Assembly (NCBI GenBank): GCA_903970295.1
Contig: CAJCHQ010000178.1
Location: 1 to 10,605 of the forward strand
Length of the DNA stretch: 10,605 nucleotides
Reading direction: 5' to 3'
Origin: Bryobacterales bacterium
GTDB taxonomy: Bacteria; Cyanobacteriota; Vampirovibrionia; Obscuribacterales; Obscuribacteraceae
The notes beneath the pieces were generated by a model. The model saw only the letters and a program-made list of their open reading frames with translations. It made no database searches and was not told where the DNA came from. Positions 1 to 8,360 of this stretch are shown piece by piece; position 1 is the stretch's first letter, and every line of letters starts with the position of its first letter. Position numbers and translations under genes: made by a program.

Positions 1-719
1 TCGCGAATCTTCTTGTATTCGCGTGTCCAATTGTCCCGAGGCGCCAGGAAATATCTAAATTCACGCACCAGATTTCCCGCCACCTCTACTTGCGCTTTCA
101 GGTCAGACTCCGGATACCCGAGCTTGCGCCAGACGAAGTGGTGATCGATACGATGCGGCTTGGTTTCAGAACCTTCTTCAGTCAGCTCATAACCAGTCAA
201 ACTGACGTTTGCGGTCTTTTCCACAAAATCTTTGGCCAGTTGACGTGCGTCCCCGATTGGCAAATTGGGCAGCCTTTTATCGTTATCGATTGTGTGATCG
301 AAACCGGAAAGCTGCCCGTGCGTCGTCCACCAAACGACCAACTGCTCGTTAGCCAGGGGTCTGCAAAAGCGAGTGCGCCACGACCAGACCGGAATTTCCT
401 CTTTCATCAGCTTGTTGGCCTGATCGATGCCCAGCTTGAACTCAAGCACTGTTTTGGCGTCGTCGTCGAAAGAAAAGGTTACGGATTCGAGATTTCCCTG
501 AGTATCATAACCAACAGTCTTAGCCATCTCAGTCGCTTTTTTGGCGGCGTCGGCCTTGTTGAGTTTGAAATCGATCGACGCAGCCGGAAAAACCGATTTG
601 TCGAAAAGCCCGTAAAAGATGAATCCAAGCAGGCTACAGACGACCAGAACGATCAAGCCAGCAGAAATTTTAATTCTGTTGCCACCGGGGGCAGTATCAA
701 CTCGACGGCTTTCCGACAT
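1..719 (-). CDS. N-terminal part of a CPBP-type membrane protein (cut by window edge)
   Basis: An open frame runs from ATG at 719 to the window edge (239 complete codons, no stop), so the protein is partial. The start has a purine-rich GAGGGAAGA just upstream. Residues 17-39 form one hydrophobic membrane segment after a short basic, polar N-terminus. Residues 45-239 form a soluble region with two similar halves, each opening with an Ala/Lys-rich helix (about 52-71 and 154-170) followed by a Gly-Tyr pair. It contains a PVWSWRTRF-like stretch near 110-118 and a YFLAPRDNWTREY-like end near 223-235. From memory, this arrangement resembles the extension that precedes the CPBP (CAAX protease and bacteriocin-processing) membrane domain in some bacterial intramembrane metalloproteases. 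The catalytic domain would lie outside the window and cannot be checked. The long frame on the opposite strand here is its shadow. The existence of the gene is secure; the family call is moderate. Confidence 0.6.
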   Translation of the reverse strand, partial: MSESRRVDTAPGGNRIKISAGLIVLVVCSLLGFIFYGLFDKSVFPAASIDFKLNKADAAKKATEMAKTVGYDTQGNLESVTFSFDDDAKTVLEFKLGIDQANKLMKEEIPVWSWRTRFCRPLANEQLVVWWTTHGQLSGFDHTIDNDKRLPNLPIGDARQLAKDFVEKTANVSLTGYELTEEGSETKPHRIDHHFVWRKLGYPESDLKAQVEVAGNLVREFRYFLAPRDNWTREYKKIR

Positions 720-750
720 TCTTCCCTCGCTGTATACATCTTATTGCTAT

Positions 751-768
751 TCGGGATTCTCTGCCCGA
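751..768 (-). other. Small hairpin in the leader of the CPBP-like gene
   Basis: TCGGG at 751-755 and CCCGA at 764-768 can pair as a 5-bp stem with an 8-nt loop. It lies about 30 nt upstream of the minus-strand start at 719, so it would be in the 5' leader if transcription begins further upstream. It has no T-run and no known function. A stem this short could be chance. Confidence 0.2.
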
Positions 769-808
769 GCAAGAAACTAGAATCGAGGCGACTACCTGTG
801 AACTTCTC

Positions 809-837
809 TTGACAGTGCACGAAGAGGCCTAATTCAT
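809..837 (+). promoter_or_regulatory. Candidate sigma70-type promoter for the MATE gene
   Basis: A perfect -35 hexamer TTGACA lies at 809-814. After a 17-nt spacer there is a poor -10 (ATTCAT, 832-837; 3 of 6 consensus bases). It sits in the divergent region between the CPBP-like gene and the MATE gene and would give a leader of roughly 95 nt before the GTG at 940. The -35 is the main support. Confidence 0.3.
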
Positions 838-929
838 GGGAACATGAGATTTTACTAGTGATTGTTTGATTGTAGTTATCTGCAACCGGCGATATCGTTG
901 TTGTTGGCAACACCACCTCCGTTTCGCGC

Positions 930-933
930 AGGA
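930..933 (+). promoter_or_regulatory. Ribosome binding site that places the MATE start at GTG 940
   Basis: AGGA at 930-933 is six nucleotides before GTG 940. The upstream in-frame TTG at 862 would add 26 residues unlike the family N-terminus, so this site favours the shorter protein. Confidence 0.55.
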
Positions 934-939
934 TATACA

Positions 940-2325
940 GTGCTCCTGGAAGTCGAACAAGAATCCAAGATCTCGTACGTCAATGTGCTGACGACCGGGT
1001 CACAATGGGCAGCGATCTGGCACATGGTGTGGCCCTTGTTCTTGAACATGGTTTTGATCTCCCTGGCGGCATTTTGCGATACATGGGTGGCTGGAAAAAT
1101 CAGCTCTACGGCGCAAGCGGCAATTGGTTTGACCGGTCAGGTCGGCTACTTCATGATTGTTTCAGCAGTCGCTCTGTCGACTGGCACAACAGCTGTAATG
1201 AGCCGCTACTGGGGCTGCCGCAACGTCAAAGAGGCAATCGAGGCAGCCAGACACTCATTTGTCATTGCTTTTGCTTTCGGTGCACTCTCGGCTCTCGCCG
1301 GGCTTTTGTGTTCCGCTCCACTGTTGCATGCACTGGGCGCCAACAAAGATGTCGAGCATATGGGATGCGAGTTCATGACACTTTTTTCCTTATCGATGTT
1401 ACCGACAACATTTACTTGGGTCGGTAATTCTGTTTTTCGCTCGATGGGCGACGCCAAATCCCCGCTTCTCATTGGTGGGTTGACGACCATCTTGATAATT
1501 AGCAGCGAATTGACTTTCTGCATCTGGCCATTTCACTTCGGCGTCGTTGCCATCGGTTCATCCTGGCTGATTGCCAGCCTAGTTGGCATGGTCGCCTCAT
1601 GGTTGCTTTTGAAAAGAACGCCGATCGCGCCGGCCTTGGAACTTTCCCAAGTGACACCAGATTCGGTGCTGACCTGGGTTAAACTTTTGCTTTCGATTGG
1701 CTTGCCCGCGTCAGTTCAAGACGCAGCTTGGGTGATCGGCAATTTCGTGCTCTTTTTGATTTTCACCAGAACGCTCAACCCCACCGCCTGTCAGGCAGCC
1801 TGGGGCATCGGCATCAGAGTCGAGGAAACTTGCGTCGTCATGCCCGTCTTCGCGCTCAATTTAGCGGCGGCAACAATCATCGGTCAAAACCTTGGTGCCA
1901 AACAGCCGGAACGTGCGACAAAATCAGCCTGGCGGATCACGCGGCTAGGCATTTTGATCGGCATCATTTTCGGCTTCGTCTTTTTTGCCCAAGCCGAGAA
2001 AATCGCCCAATTCATGAGCGCCGACCCGGCTGTGATTCGATACACAACCCAATATTTCCAAATCACATCGCTCGGGGAAGTTTGTTTTGGTACGTGGTTC
2101 GTTTTGTTTGGTGCTATGCAAGGCGCCGGTTACACGCGAGCGCCGATGATTCTCTCGTTGATCTGCCTGGTCTTGATCAGGCTGCCTCTGGCTTATCTCT
2201 TCGTGGTCGGCATGCACCTCGATGCGATCGGCTGCTGGCTCAGCCCGACAATATCGTCGGCTGTGGTGACATTGGGAACTCTCATCTTATTCATCCGCGG
2301 CAATTGGAAACGAGTGCGAATTTAG
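940..2325 (+). CDS. MATE family multidrug/cation efflux transporter
   Basis: Inner-membrane antiporter of the MATE (NorM/DinF) family, which expels cationic drugs or metabolites using a proton or sodium gradient. From GTG 940 the protein has 461 residues, the usual family length, and is hydrophobic throughout with about 12 predicted membrane helices in two six-helix halves. Family marks include the N-terminal pattern AIWHMVWPLFLNMVLISL (residues 25-42) with D47 soon after, the first-half motif FRSMGDAKSP (166-175), its second-half counterpart GAMQGAGYTRAPM (391-403), and IGQNLGAKQPERA (314-326), typical of the seventh/eighth-helix region. Only the in-frame TTG at 862 gives a longer protein; its extra 26 residues look non-native and GTG 940 has a well-spaced AGGA. 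The gene stands alone on the plus strand and converges with the secreted-protein gene ending at 2446. The substrate cannot be predicted. Confidence 0.93.
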   Translation: MLLEVEQESKISYVNVLTTGSQWAAIWHMVWPLFLNMVLISLAAFCDTWVAGKISSTAQAAIGLTGQVGYFMIVSAVALSTGTTAVMSRYWGCRNVKEAIEAARHSFVIAFAFGALSALAGLLCSAPLLHALGANKDVEHMGCEFMTLFSLSMLPTTFTWVGNSVFRSMGDAKSPLLIGGLTTILIISSELTFCIWPFHFGVVAIGSSWLIASLVGMVASWLLLKRTPIAPALELSQVTPDSVLTWVKLLLSIGLPASVQDAAWVIGNFVLFLIFTRTLNPTACQAAWGIGIRVEETCVVMPVFALNLAAATIIGQNLGAKQPERATKSAWRITRLGILIGIIFGFVFFAQAEKIAQFMSADPAVIRYTTQYFQITSLGEVCFGTWFVLFGAMQGAGYTRAPMILSLICLVLIRLPLAYLFVVGMHLDAIGCWLSPTISSAVVTLGTLILFIRGNWKRVRI

Positions 2326-2445
2326 CGGATTCTGCCCAGACGCTGAAAGAAGAGATTTGCAAATGGCACTCCAGGGCTCAAGCTGCGTGTAAAGTCAGGG
2401 ACAGAGAACTTGTCTGCAGGAGTGAACCTTACGCAAAAGCCCGGA

Positions 2446-3192
2446 TCACGGATGTCCACTGTCTCCGACGCCGAAGCGAACGGTCTGACCATCAGCATAT
2501 TGAATGAAGCCAGAGGATTTGAGAGGCTGCGGGATATGCCTGTGTGCTGCAGGCGCAGGCGCATACGATCTGTGCTGAGTGGCACGATAATTGGCGCCGA
2601 CGGGCAGTCGAGGAGGAGCGGGCAGTTGTTTCTGGGCGACTCCGACTGGGGCCCGTTTCGAAAATGCGCGCCCGCCATTCGGAGCCGGCGGGCGCTCAGC
2701 TGAACCAGCAAATTCAGGCGCGCTTCCTAAGCTGGCAGATGCTGGAGTGTTAAAAAAACGACTGGCACTGAAGGCGCCTGCACTGGAGTCAATGCTGGCA
2801 CTCGAACCGGAAACGGCGGCTGCGTTGTCTCCTGTCGTGATCTGCTTGTACGCCGCCTCACCCGAAGACGTGGCATATGGCACCTTAACGACCATATTCG
2901 AACCCGTTCCGTCGACTATAGGCGCACCCTCGAGACCGCCGTGCAGCTGAGCATTGTAGGCAGCGGCGTTGCCGGGGCTGCTGGGTGTGAACAGACCGAC
3001 AGCGCCTGGTCCGGACTGCGCCGGGCTGATATCTCCCTGAGGGACGGATGCGTTGCTAGTCGAGTTGACCGCAGCTTGGTTCGCCTGATTCTGCTGGTTC
3101 TGCCAACTGGAATCAGCCGCCAGGGTTTGAGTCACAGCAAAGAAAGCGGCGGCAATTGATATTAATAAGTACTTGAGCGCTCTGGCTAACAT
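2446..3192 (-). CDS. Secreted Ala/Ser/Pro/Gln-rich protein of unknown function
   Basis: A 248-residue protein starting at ATG 3192. Residues 1-25 are a clear Sec signal peptide: basic start (R4, K7), hydrophobic core at 9-20 and a TLA/LAA cleavage site around 25-26. The mature part has no cysteine and no membrane segment. It begins with an Asn/Gln-rich stretch (about 30-45), continues as a Ser/Ala/Gly-rich region to about 165, and becomes basic and Pro-rich (about 165-230, with several Arg, His and Lys), ending in a short more ordinary segment. This composition suggests a largely disordered envelope or extracellular protein. I recognise no family. The ribosome binding site is weak (GGA only) and lies inside a hairpin at 3193-3235. 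The gene converges with the MATE gene, 120 nt apart, with no obvious terminator between them. Overlapping frames on either strand look like shadows. Confidence 0.7.
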   Translation of the reverse strand: MLARALKYLLISIAAAFFAVTQTLAADSSWQNQQNQANQAAVNSTSNASVPQGDISPAQSGPGAVGLFTPSSPGNAAAYNAQLHGGLEGAPIVDGTGSNMVVKVPYATSSGEAAYKQITTGDNAAAVSGSSASIDSSAGAFSASRFFNTPASASLGSAPEFAGSAERPPAPNGGRAFSKRAPVGVAQKQLPAPPRLPVGANYRATQHRSYAPAPAAHRHIPQPLKSSGFIQYADGQTVRFGVGDSGHP

Positions 3193-3235
3193 CGTCCAAA
3201 AGTTCAGCTGACTAACGGTCTTCGGCTGTTGGACG
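3193..3235 (-). promoter_or_regulatory. Hairpin in the leader covering the translation start of the secreted protein
   Basis: CGTCCAA (3193-3199) and TTGGACG (3229-3235) are a perfect 7-bp inverted repeat. A second, 4-bp stem lies inside it (CAGC 3205-3208 with GCTG 3225-3228), separated by a 5-nt bulge on one side. Read on the minus strand, the downstream arm ends directly against the ATG at 3192 and contains the only GGA that could bind 16S rRNA. The folded leader would therefore hide the ribosome binding site, a layout typical of translational control. There is no U-run, so it is not a terminator. The pairing is visible in the sequence; the regulatory role is inferred. Confidence 0.45.
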
Positions 3236-3299
3236 GCGAAATGAGGATTCCGTTCCCGAAATCAGCAGGCGCGATATGTGGCTAACCGCCGGTCATAGT

Positions 3300-3497
3300 T
3301 TAACGGTGGCTGTACTGAAAGACGACCGTGTCATGAGTGCCAGCTGGAAATAAGCTCTGCAGCGAATCTTGCGAACGTTGATCGGTGGAGTTAGAGTGCG
3401 GGCAATCGAGACCAATGCCAAAAAACACGCCACCACCCAGGCAAAAAAGGCTGGATACAAGAGCTACAACAGTCCAGTTACCCTTTTTCTCGCTCAT
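3300..3497 (-). CDS. Small single-pass membrane protein (65 residues), unknown function
   Basis: A short gene starting at ATG 3497 and ending with TAA at 3300. Its main support is a consensus GGAGGT seven nucleotides before the ATG. The product begins with a short charged segment (SEKKGN). One hydrophobic helix at about 8-30 contains a GGG...GIG glycine pattern, and a polar tail of about 35 residues follows, with cysteines at 19 and 32. An in-frame extension upstream to 3797 exists, but it lacks a comparable ribosome site and reads like non-coding sequence. The helix could be a membrane anchor or an uncleaved signal. It lies between the GH1 gene (342 nt upstream) and the secreted-protein gene (107 nt downstream), all on the minus strand. 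Family unknown. Confidence 0.6.
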   Translation of the reverse strand: MSEKKGNWTVVALVSSLFCLGGGVFFGIGLDCPHSNSTDQRSQDSLQSLFPAGTHDTVVFQYSHR

Positions 3498-3504
3498 TGG
3501 ATGG

Positions 3505-3510
3505 ACCTCC
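3505..3510 (-). promoter_or_regulatory. Consensus Shine-Dalgarno site for the 65-residue protein
   Basis: GGAGGT on the minus strand, seven nucleotides before ATG 3497. It is the strongest ribosome site in the window and decides the start of the small gene over the longer in-frame extension. Confidence 0.65.
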
Positions 3511-3802
3511 GACTGACAATATCTAACAATTCGCCTGAAGACAGACCACTGAGAGGGTCCGTTGTTCCAGATAAGCAGTTCGAGGCTTGTTCTTCCTTGG
3601 CTGCTGAACGCTTCATTCCACCGGGCCGAGAAACCCAAACAGCAACGAACACCACTTGACACGCGTTTCCCATGACTTGCTTTGCTGCGACAGATCGGTT
3701 GCTGATCTTGAATTTGCCAAAGTTCGTAAAAACATCCGGCACCACTTATGGTGACTGCACTCGGAGACTTATTTACCCGCACTACGAGTGATATCAACCC
3801 AT

Positions 3803-3834
3803 GCCAGCCGCTATCGTTAGCAAAGTTGGCCGGC
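3803..3834 (-). terminator. Stem-loop just after the GH1 stop, terminator-like but without a U-tract
   Basis: Read on the minus strand, GCCGGCC (3834-3828) can pair with GGCTGGC (3809-3803), giving seven pairs of which one is G-U. An inner 4-bp stem, GCTA with TAGC, stacks on it. The structure starts five nucleotides after the GH1 stop codon. No run of U follows, so it does not meet the usual intrinsic-terminator pattern. It may mark or protect the 3' end of the rsgA-GH1 transcript. Confidence 0.35.
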
Positions 3835-3839
3835 AGAAA

Positions 3840-5165
<1,326 letters not shown>

Positions 5166-5197
5166 TTAAACTTCCTTGCACCGGATTCAGTGCCTGC

Positions 5198-6283
5198 TCA
5201 TTGATCATTTTCATCTTCCTCATCATCATCGTCGATATCGATTTTCTGCCTCTCGCTCCGGCGAGAAACCATCCTATATTTTCCGCTCAATTTAGGCACT
5301 TGTTTGGCCTTGCCACCACCGCCGACAGACTTGACGTTGGTTTCAGTCTTTTGGGACGAATCCTTGCGAAATTTGTATTCAGCCTGGGCATCGGCGACGA
5401 TGGCACAATAGCTTTCGAATCGCTCAGGGGAGATTTTGGCGATATTCTGTAAAACATTGCAGCCTTGTTCGACCAAATGCAGGCAGTTAAGAAATTTGCA
5501 ATCGTGTGCCAGTTCGAGAATTTCGGGAAATTGCCAGACCACCATTGAAGGTTCGGGATGGCGCAATTCGAGGATGTTGAAACCGGGAGTATCGGCTACC
5601 CATGAGCCTTTGCCCGAGCCGACGCCAAAATATTTCTCGATCGGGCCGATGTTATACAGTTCGCTGGAGGTTGTGGTATGGCGACCGACGCCAAACTCAT
5701 TTTCCATCCTGCCAGTCTTCAACTTTAGCTCCGGGACCAGAGAATTGAGCAGGCTGGATTTGCCGACCCCGGACGGGCCCGCCATTACCGAGATCTTACC
5801 GCTCATCTTTTTGACCAGGTCATCCATGCCGACTCCAGTCTTGGCAGAGACAAATGTGACGAAGTATCCAAGCGGTTCATAAATACTTCTTAAAGCGGTT
5901 ATGCGGGCCGAACTGGCTAAATCGCACTTGTTGAAGCATAGTACAGGCTGGGCCCCAGGCAGTTCTAGCTGGAAATGCACCACGTACCGATCGCTGACCA
6001 AACCACTCCATTCGGGCTGATGGACTGCCTGTACAATGATTGCTTGATCCACGTTCGCTACCGGCGGACGGCTGAGGAGATTTTGCCGGTCCTTCCGGGC
6101 CGCTATCACCGCAGTTTTGAGGTCAGGGTTGATCTCGTCTAACTCCACCTCATCCCCGGTGAGAATAGAGAGCCCTTCCTTCTTGATTCGACCACGCGCA
6201 GTACACAAGTAAACGGTGTTCTGTTCACTCTGGAAGACTAAATAGCCACCGGCATGACTTCTAAGAACAGTTCCGAATGCCAT
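5198..6283 (-). CDS. rsgA: Ribosome small subunit biogenesis GTPase RsgA (YjeQ/EngC)
   Basis: Circularly permuted GTPase that helps late 30S subunit assembly and release of assembly factors. The 361-residue product shows an N-terminal OB-fold region (about 1-75). The GTPase motifs follow in permuted order: G4 NKCD (118-121), G5 SAK (146-148), G1 GPSGVGKSS (169-177), the GRHTTT switch region (200-205) and G3 DTPG (231-234). The C-terminal zinc site is C262, C267, H269 and C275. A helical region follows, then a Gly/Lys-rich linker and an unusual acidic tail in which 10 of the last 13 residues are Asp or Glu. The ribosome site before ATG 6283 is weak (GTGAG). The gene is the first of a probable two-gene unit with the GH1 gene and diverges from typA. 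Confidence 0.96.
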   Translation of the reverse strand: MAFGTVLRSHAGGYLVFQSEQNTVYLCTARGRIKKEGLSILTGDEVELDEINPDLKTAVIAARKDRQNLLSRPPVANVDQAIIVQAVHQPEWSGLVSDRYVVHFQLELPGAQPVLCFNKCDLASSARITALRSIYEPLGYFVTFVSAKTGVGMDDLVKKMSGKISVMAGPSGVGKSSLLNSLVPELKLKTGRMENEFGVGRHTTTSSELYNIGPIEKYFGVGSGKGSWVADTPGFNILELRHPEPSMVVWQFPEILELAHDCKFLNCLHLVEQGCNVLQNIAKISPERFESYCAIVADAQAEYKFRKDSSQKTETNVKSVGGGGKAKQVPKLSGKYRMVSRRSERQKIDIDDDDEEDENDQ

Positions 6284-6449
6284 CTACTCACTAAAACCGC
6301 TGCGGGTCTGAAAAAGATTGAATTGTAAGGGTTTCGACATCAAGGATACACCAACCAAAGCGAACAAACACAAGTGAAATAGCCTGCTTGAGCCTTAAAC
6401 GGCAAGCAGACACCGGCAAAAATGCCATAACATATAAAAGGTAAAATCA
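6284..6449. promoter_or_regulatory. Divergent promoter region between rsgA and typA
   Basis: These 166 nt must hold the 5' ends of both GTPase genes. On the plus strand a loose promoter-like pair (TTGTAA, a 16-nt gap, GATACA) lies near 6324-6351, but neither box is strong. A small GGCA-AAAA-TGCC hairpin lies about 20 nt before the typA start. No clear shared operator was seen. Confidence 0.35.
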
Positions 6450-8342
6450 ATGAGCGCGGTAATCATGAATCAAGGCAGCGGAATCAACGAATCAGACATC
6501 CAACGCATCAACAGTCTTGCGCCGGAAGAGTCGTTGCCGCCCGAGGAAGCCGAGATTAGTGATCTCGAGCATATTCGCAATATCGCCATCATTGCTCACG
6601 TCGACCATGGCAAAACCACCCTCGTCGACCAGTTTCTTCGACAGACCGGGGTTTTCCGCGAGAATCAAGAACTCGTCGAATGCGTCATGGATTCGAATGA
6701 CCTGGAACGCGAACGGGGCATCACCATTCTTTCCAAAAATACGGCCGTAACCTACAAAGGCTTTTTGATTAACATCGTCGACACTCCAGGGCACGCTGAT
6801 TTCGGCGGGGAAGTCGAACGCATTCTCGGCATGGTCGACGGCTGCTTGCTCGTGGTCGACGCCGGCGAAGGACCAATGCCGCAAACTCGCTTTGTTTTGA
6901 GAAAAGCTCTCGAGCGCGGATTGCGCCCGATCGTCGTGATCAATAAAATCGATAGACCGAATATCGATCCGCACGTCGCTGTCGATCAGGTTTTCGATCT
7001 TTTCGTCGAACTTGGTGCCGACGAAAAGCAACTCGATTTTCCATACATTTTTGCTTCAGGCGTCAAAGGCATAGCCAAGCGCACAGTTGAAGAAGAAGGC
7101 ACAGATTTGCGGCCATTGCTGGATTTGATTCTGGACCACTGCCCTGCTGCCAAAGGCAGTCCTAATGCTGCGCTGCAAATGCAGGTGAGCATTCTCGACT
7201 ACAGCGATTATCTAGGCCGAATAGGCATCGGCCGCATCTACAACGGCAAGATCCGTGACGGCGAGCAAATCGGCTTGATCAAAGAAGACGGTACGATGGT
7301 GAAAGGCAAAATTTCTAAGCTATTTACTTTCCATGGTTTGAAGCGGGTGGAAGTAGCGGAAGCGCAAGCTGGACAGATTATCGCTTTCGCGGGTTTTGCC
7401 CATGCCAATGTCGGAGACACCGCCTGCAATCCCGAGGAGCCGCTCGCTTTGCCGCGCATCAAAGTCGATGAACCGACTATGAAGATGGCTTTCCTCGTCA
7501 ACGACAGCCCTTTTGCCGGACAAGAAGGCAAATACGTGACGACGCGGCAGATCCGCAGCCGGCTATTCCACGAGTTGGAAACGAATGTCAGCTTGCGCGT
7601 CGACGAAACCGACAACACAGACACATTCATTGTCAGCGGTCGCGGTGAGTTGCACCTCGGCATTTTGATCGAAACGATGCGGCGCGAAGGTTACGAATTT
7701 CAAGTATCGCGTCCGGAAGTAATCATCAAAGAAATCGACGGCAAAGAGTGCGAACCATTCGAACGCTTGTTTATCGACGTGCCCGATGATTTCACCGGAG
7801 CGGTTATGAACGAGCTCGGACCGCGCAAAGCCGAATTGCAAAACATGCATGTCGACCACAATCAAGCCCTGCTCGAATTTGTCATCCCCACTCGGGGATT
7901 GATCGGCTTCCGCAGCGAATTCTTGAGATTGACCAAAGGCAACGGCGTCATGAATCACGCTTTCGTTGAATACCGCCCGTGGTGCGGTGATATCGCCGGA
8001 CAACGCAACGGCGTTCTCGTCGCCTGGGAAGAAGGCGTGGCTACGGCCTACGCCATTCAAGCAGCTGAAGACCGTGGCATGTTCGTGATCACACCGGGCA
8101 CCCGCGTGTATGCAGGAATGATCGTCGGTGAAAACAGCCGCGCTCAAGACATGGACATCAACGTCTGCAAAACCAAGAAGTTGACCAATATGCGGTCGGC
8201 TGGAAGCGAAGTATTGGTGGCACTGCAAACACCGATGGACATGCCTCTGGAGCGCTGCCTCGAATACATCAGTTCTGATGAATTAGTGGAAGTGACACCG
8301 AAGAGCATCCGCATGCGTAAGCGTGAATTGCCCAGACGATAG
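6450..8342 (+). CDS. typA: Translational GTPase TypA/BipA
   Basis: Ribosome-binding GTPase of the EF-G/LepA superfamily, involved in 50S assembly and in growth under stress or at low temperature. The 630-residue protein has G1 AHVDHGKT (49-56), switch motif RGITI (89-93), G3 DTPGH (111-115) and G4 NKID (165-168). A beta-barrel domain II follows (about 240-335), then an EF-G domain III-like part with [11 protein letters not shown], an EF-G domain V-like part with the [13 protein letters not shown] motif, and the TypA-specific C-terminal domain ending in a basic [11 protein letters not shown]. coli TypA begins about ten residues before the G1 motif; here an acidic extension of roughly 37 residues precedes it. 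ATG 6450 has an AGG eight nucleotides upstream; the next in-frame ATG (6465) has no better site and would remove only five residues. Confidence 0.97.
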   Translation: MSAVIMNQGSGINESDIQRINSLAPEESLPPEEAEISDLEHIRNIAIIAHVDHGKTTLVDQFLRQTGVFRENQELVECVMDSNDLERERGITILSKNTAVTYKGFLINIVDTPGHADFGGEVERILGMVDGCLLVVDAGEGPMPQTRFVLRKALERGLRPIVVINKIDRPNIDPHVAVDQVFDLFVELGADEKQLDFPYIFASGVKGIAKRTVEEEGTDLRPLLDLILDHCPAAKGSPNAALQMQVSILDYSDYLGRIGIGRIYNGKIRDGEQIGLIKEDGTMVKGKISKLFTFHGLKRVEVAEAQAGQIIAFAGFAHANVGDTACNPEEPLALPRIKVDEPTMKMAFLVNDSPFAGQEGKYVTTRQIRSRLFHELETNVSLRVDETDNTDTFIVSGRGELHLGILIETMRREGYEFQVSRPEVIIKEIDGKECEPFERLFIDVPDDFTGAVMNELGPRKAELQNMHVDHNQALLEFVIPTRGLIGFRSEFLRLTKGNGVMNHAFVEYRPWCGDIAGQRNGVLVAWEEGVATAYAIQAAEDRGMFVITPGTRVYAGMIVGENSRAQDMDINVCKTKKLTNMRSAGSEVLVALQTPMDMPLERCLEYISSDELVEVTPKSIRMRKRELPRR

Positions 8343-8360
8343 GTTTTACGGGCTATGTAT

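Larger units (their letters stand above)
3498..3839 (-). other. 342-nt gap between GH1 and the small membrane protein gene
   Basis: This stretch holds no gene I can support. It contains the consensus ribosome site for the 65-residue protein (3505-3510) and a stem-loop just after the GH1 stop (3803-3834). It also contains a doubtful minus-strand frame (GTG 3745, or an internal ATG further down) whose TGA overlaps the ATG at 3497 as ATGA. No convincing promoter was found for the small gene, though one would be expected here. Confidence 0.5.

Noticed and set aside
90..812. A 240-codon plus-strand open frame
   Set aside because: It is antisense to the CPBP-like gene, whose minus frame has a membrane helix, a ribosome site and family-like motifs. 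The plus frame shows no domain and has a poor start.
2326..2445. Search for a shared terminator between the convergent MATE and secreted-protein genes
   Set aside because: No stem with a following T-run was found in either direction.
1728..2507. A 259-codon plus-strand frame inside and past the MATE gene
   Set aside because: It is an alternative frame of the MATE coding region, rich in Arg, His and Ser as shadow frames are, with no recognisable domain.
2591..2950. Plus-strand frames opposite the secreted Ala/Ser-rich protein
   Set aside because: The low-complexity GC-rich codons of the minus gene leave several frames open. Only the minus frame has a signal peptide.
3369..3659. A 96-codon plus-strand frame
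   Set aside because: It is opposite the 65-residue gene and its consensus ribosome site, and has no ribosome site, helix or domain of its own.
7563..8228. Long minus-strand frame opposite typA
   Set aside because: It is antisense to a highly conserved part of typA. Its open length follows from the codon bias of typA.
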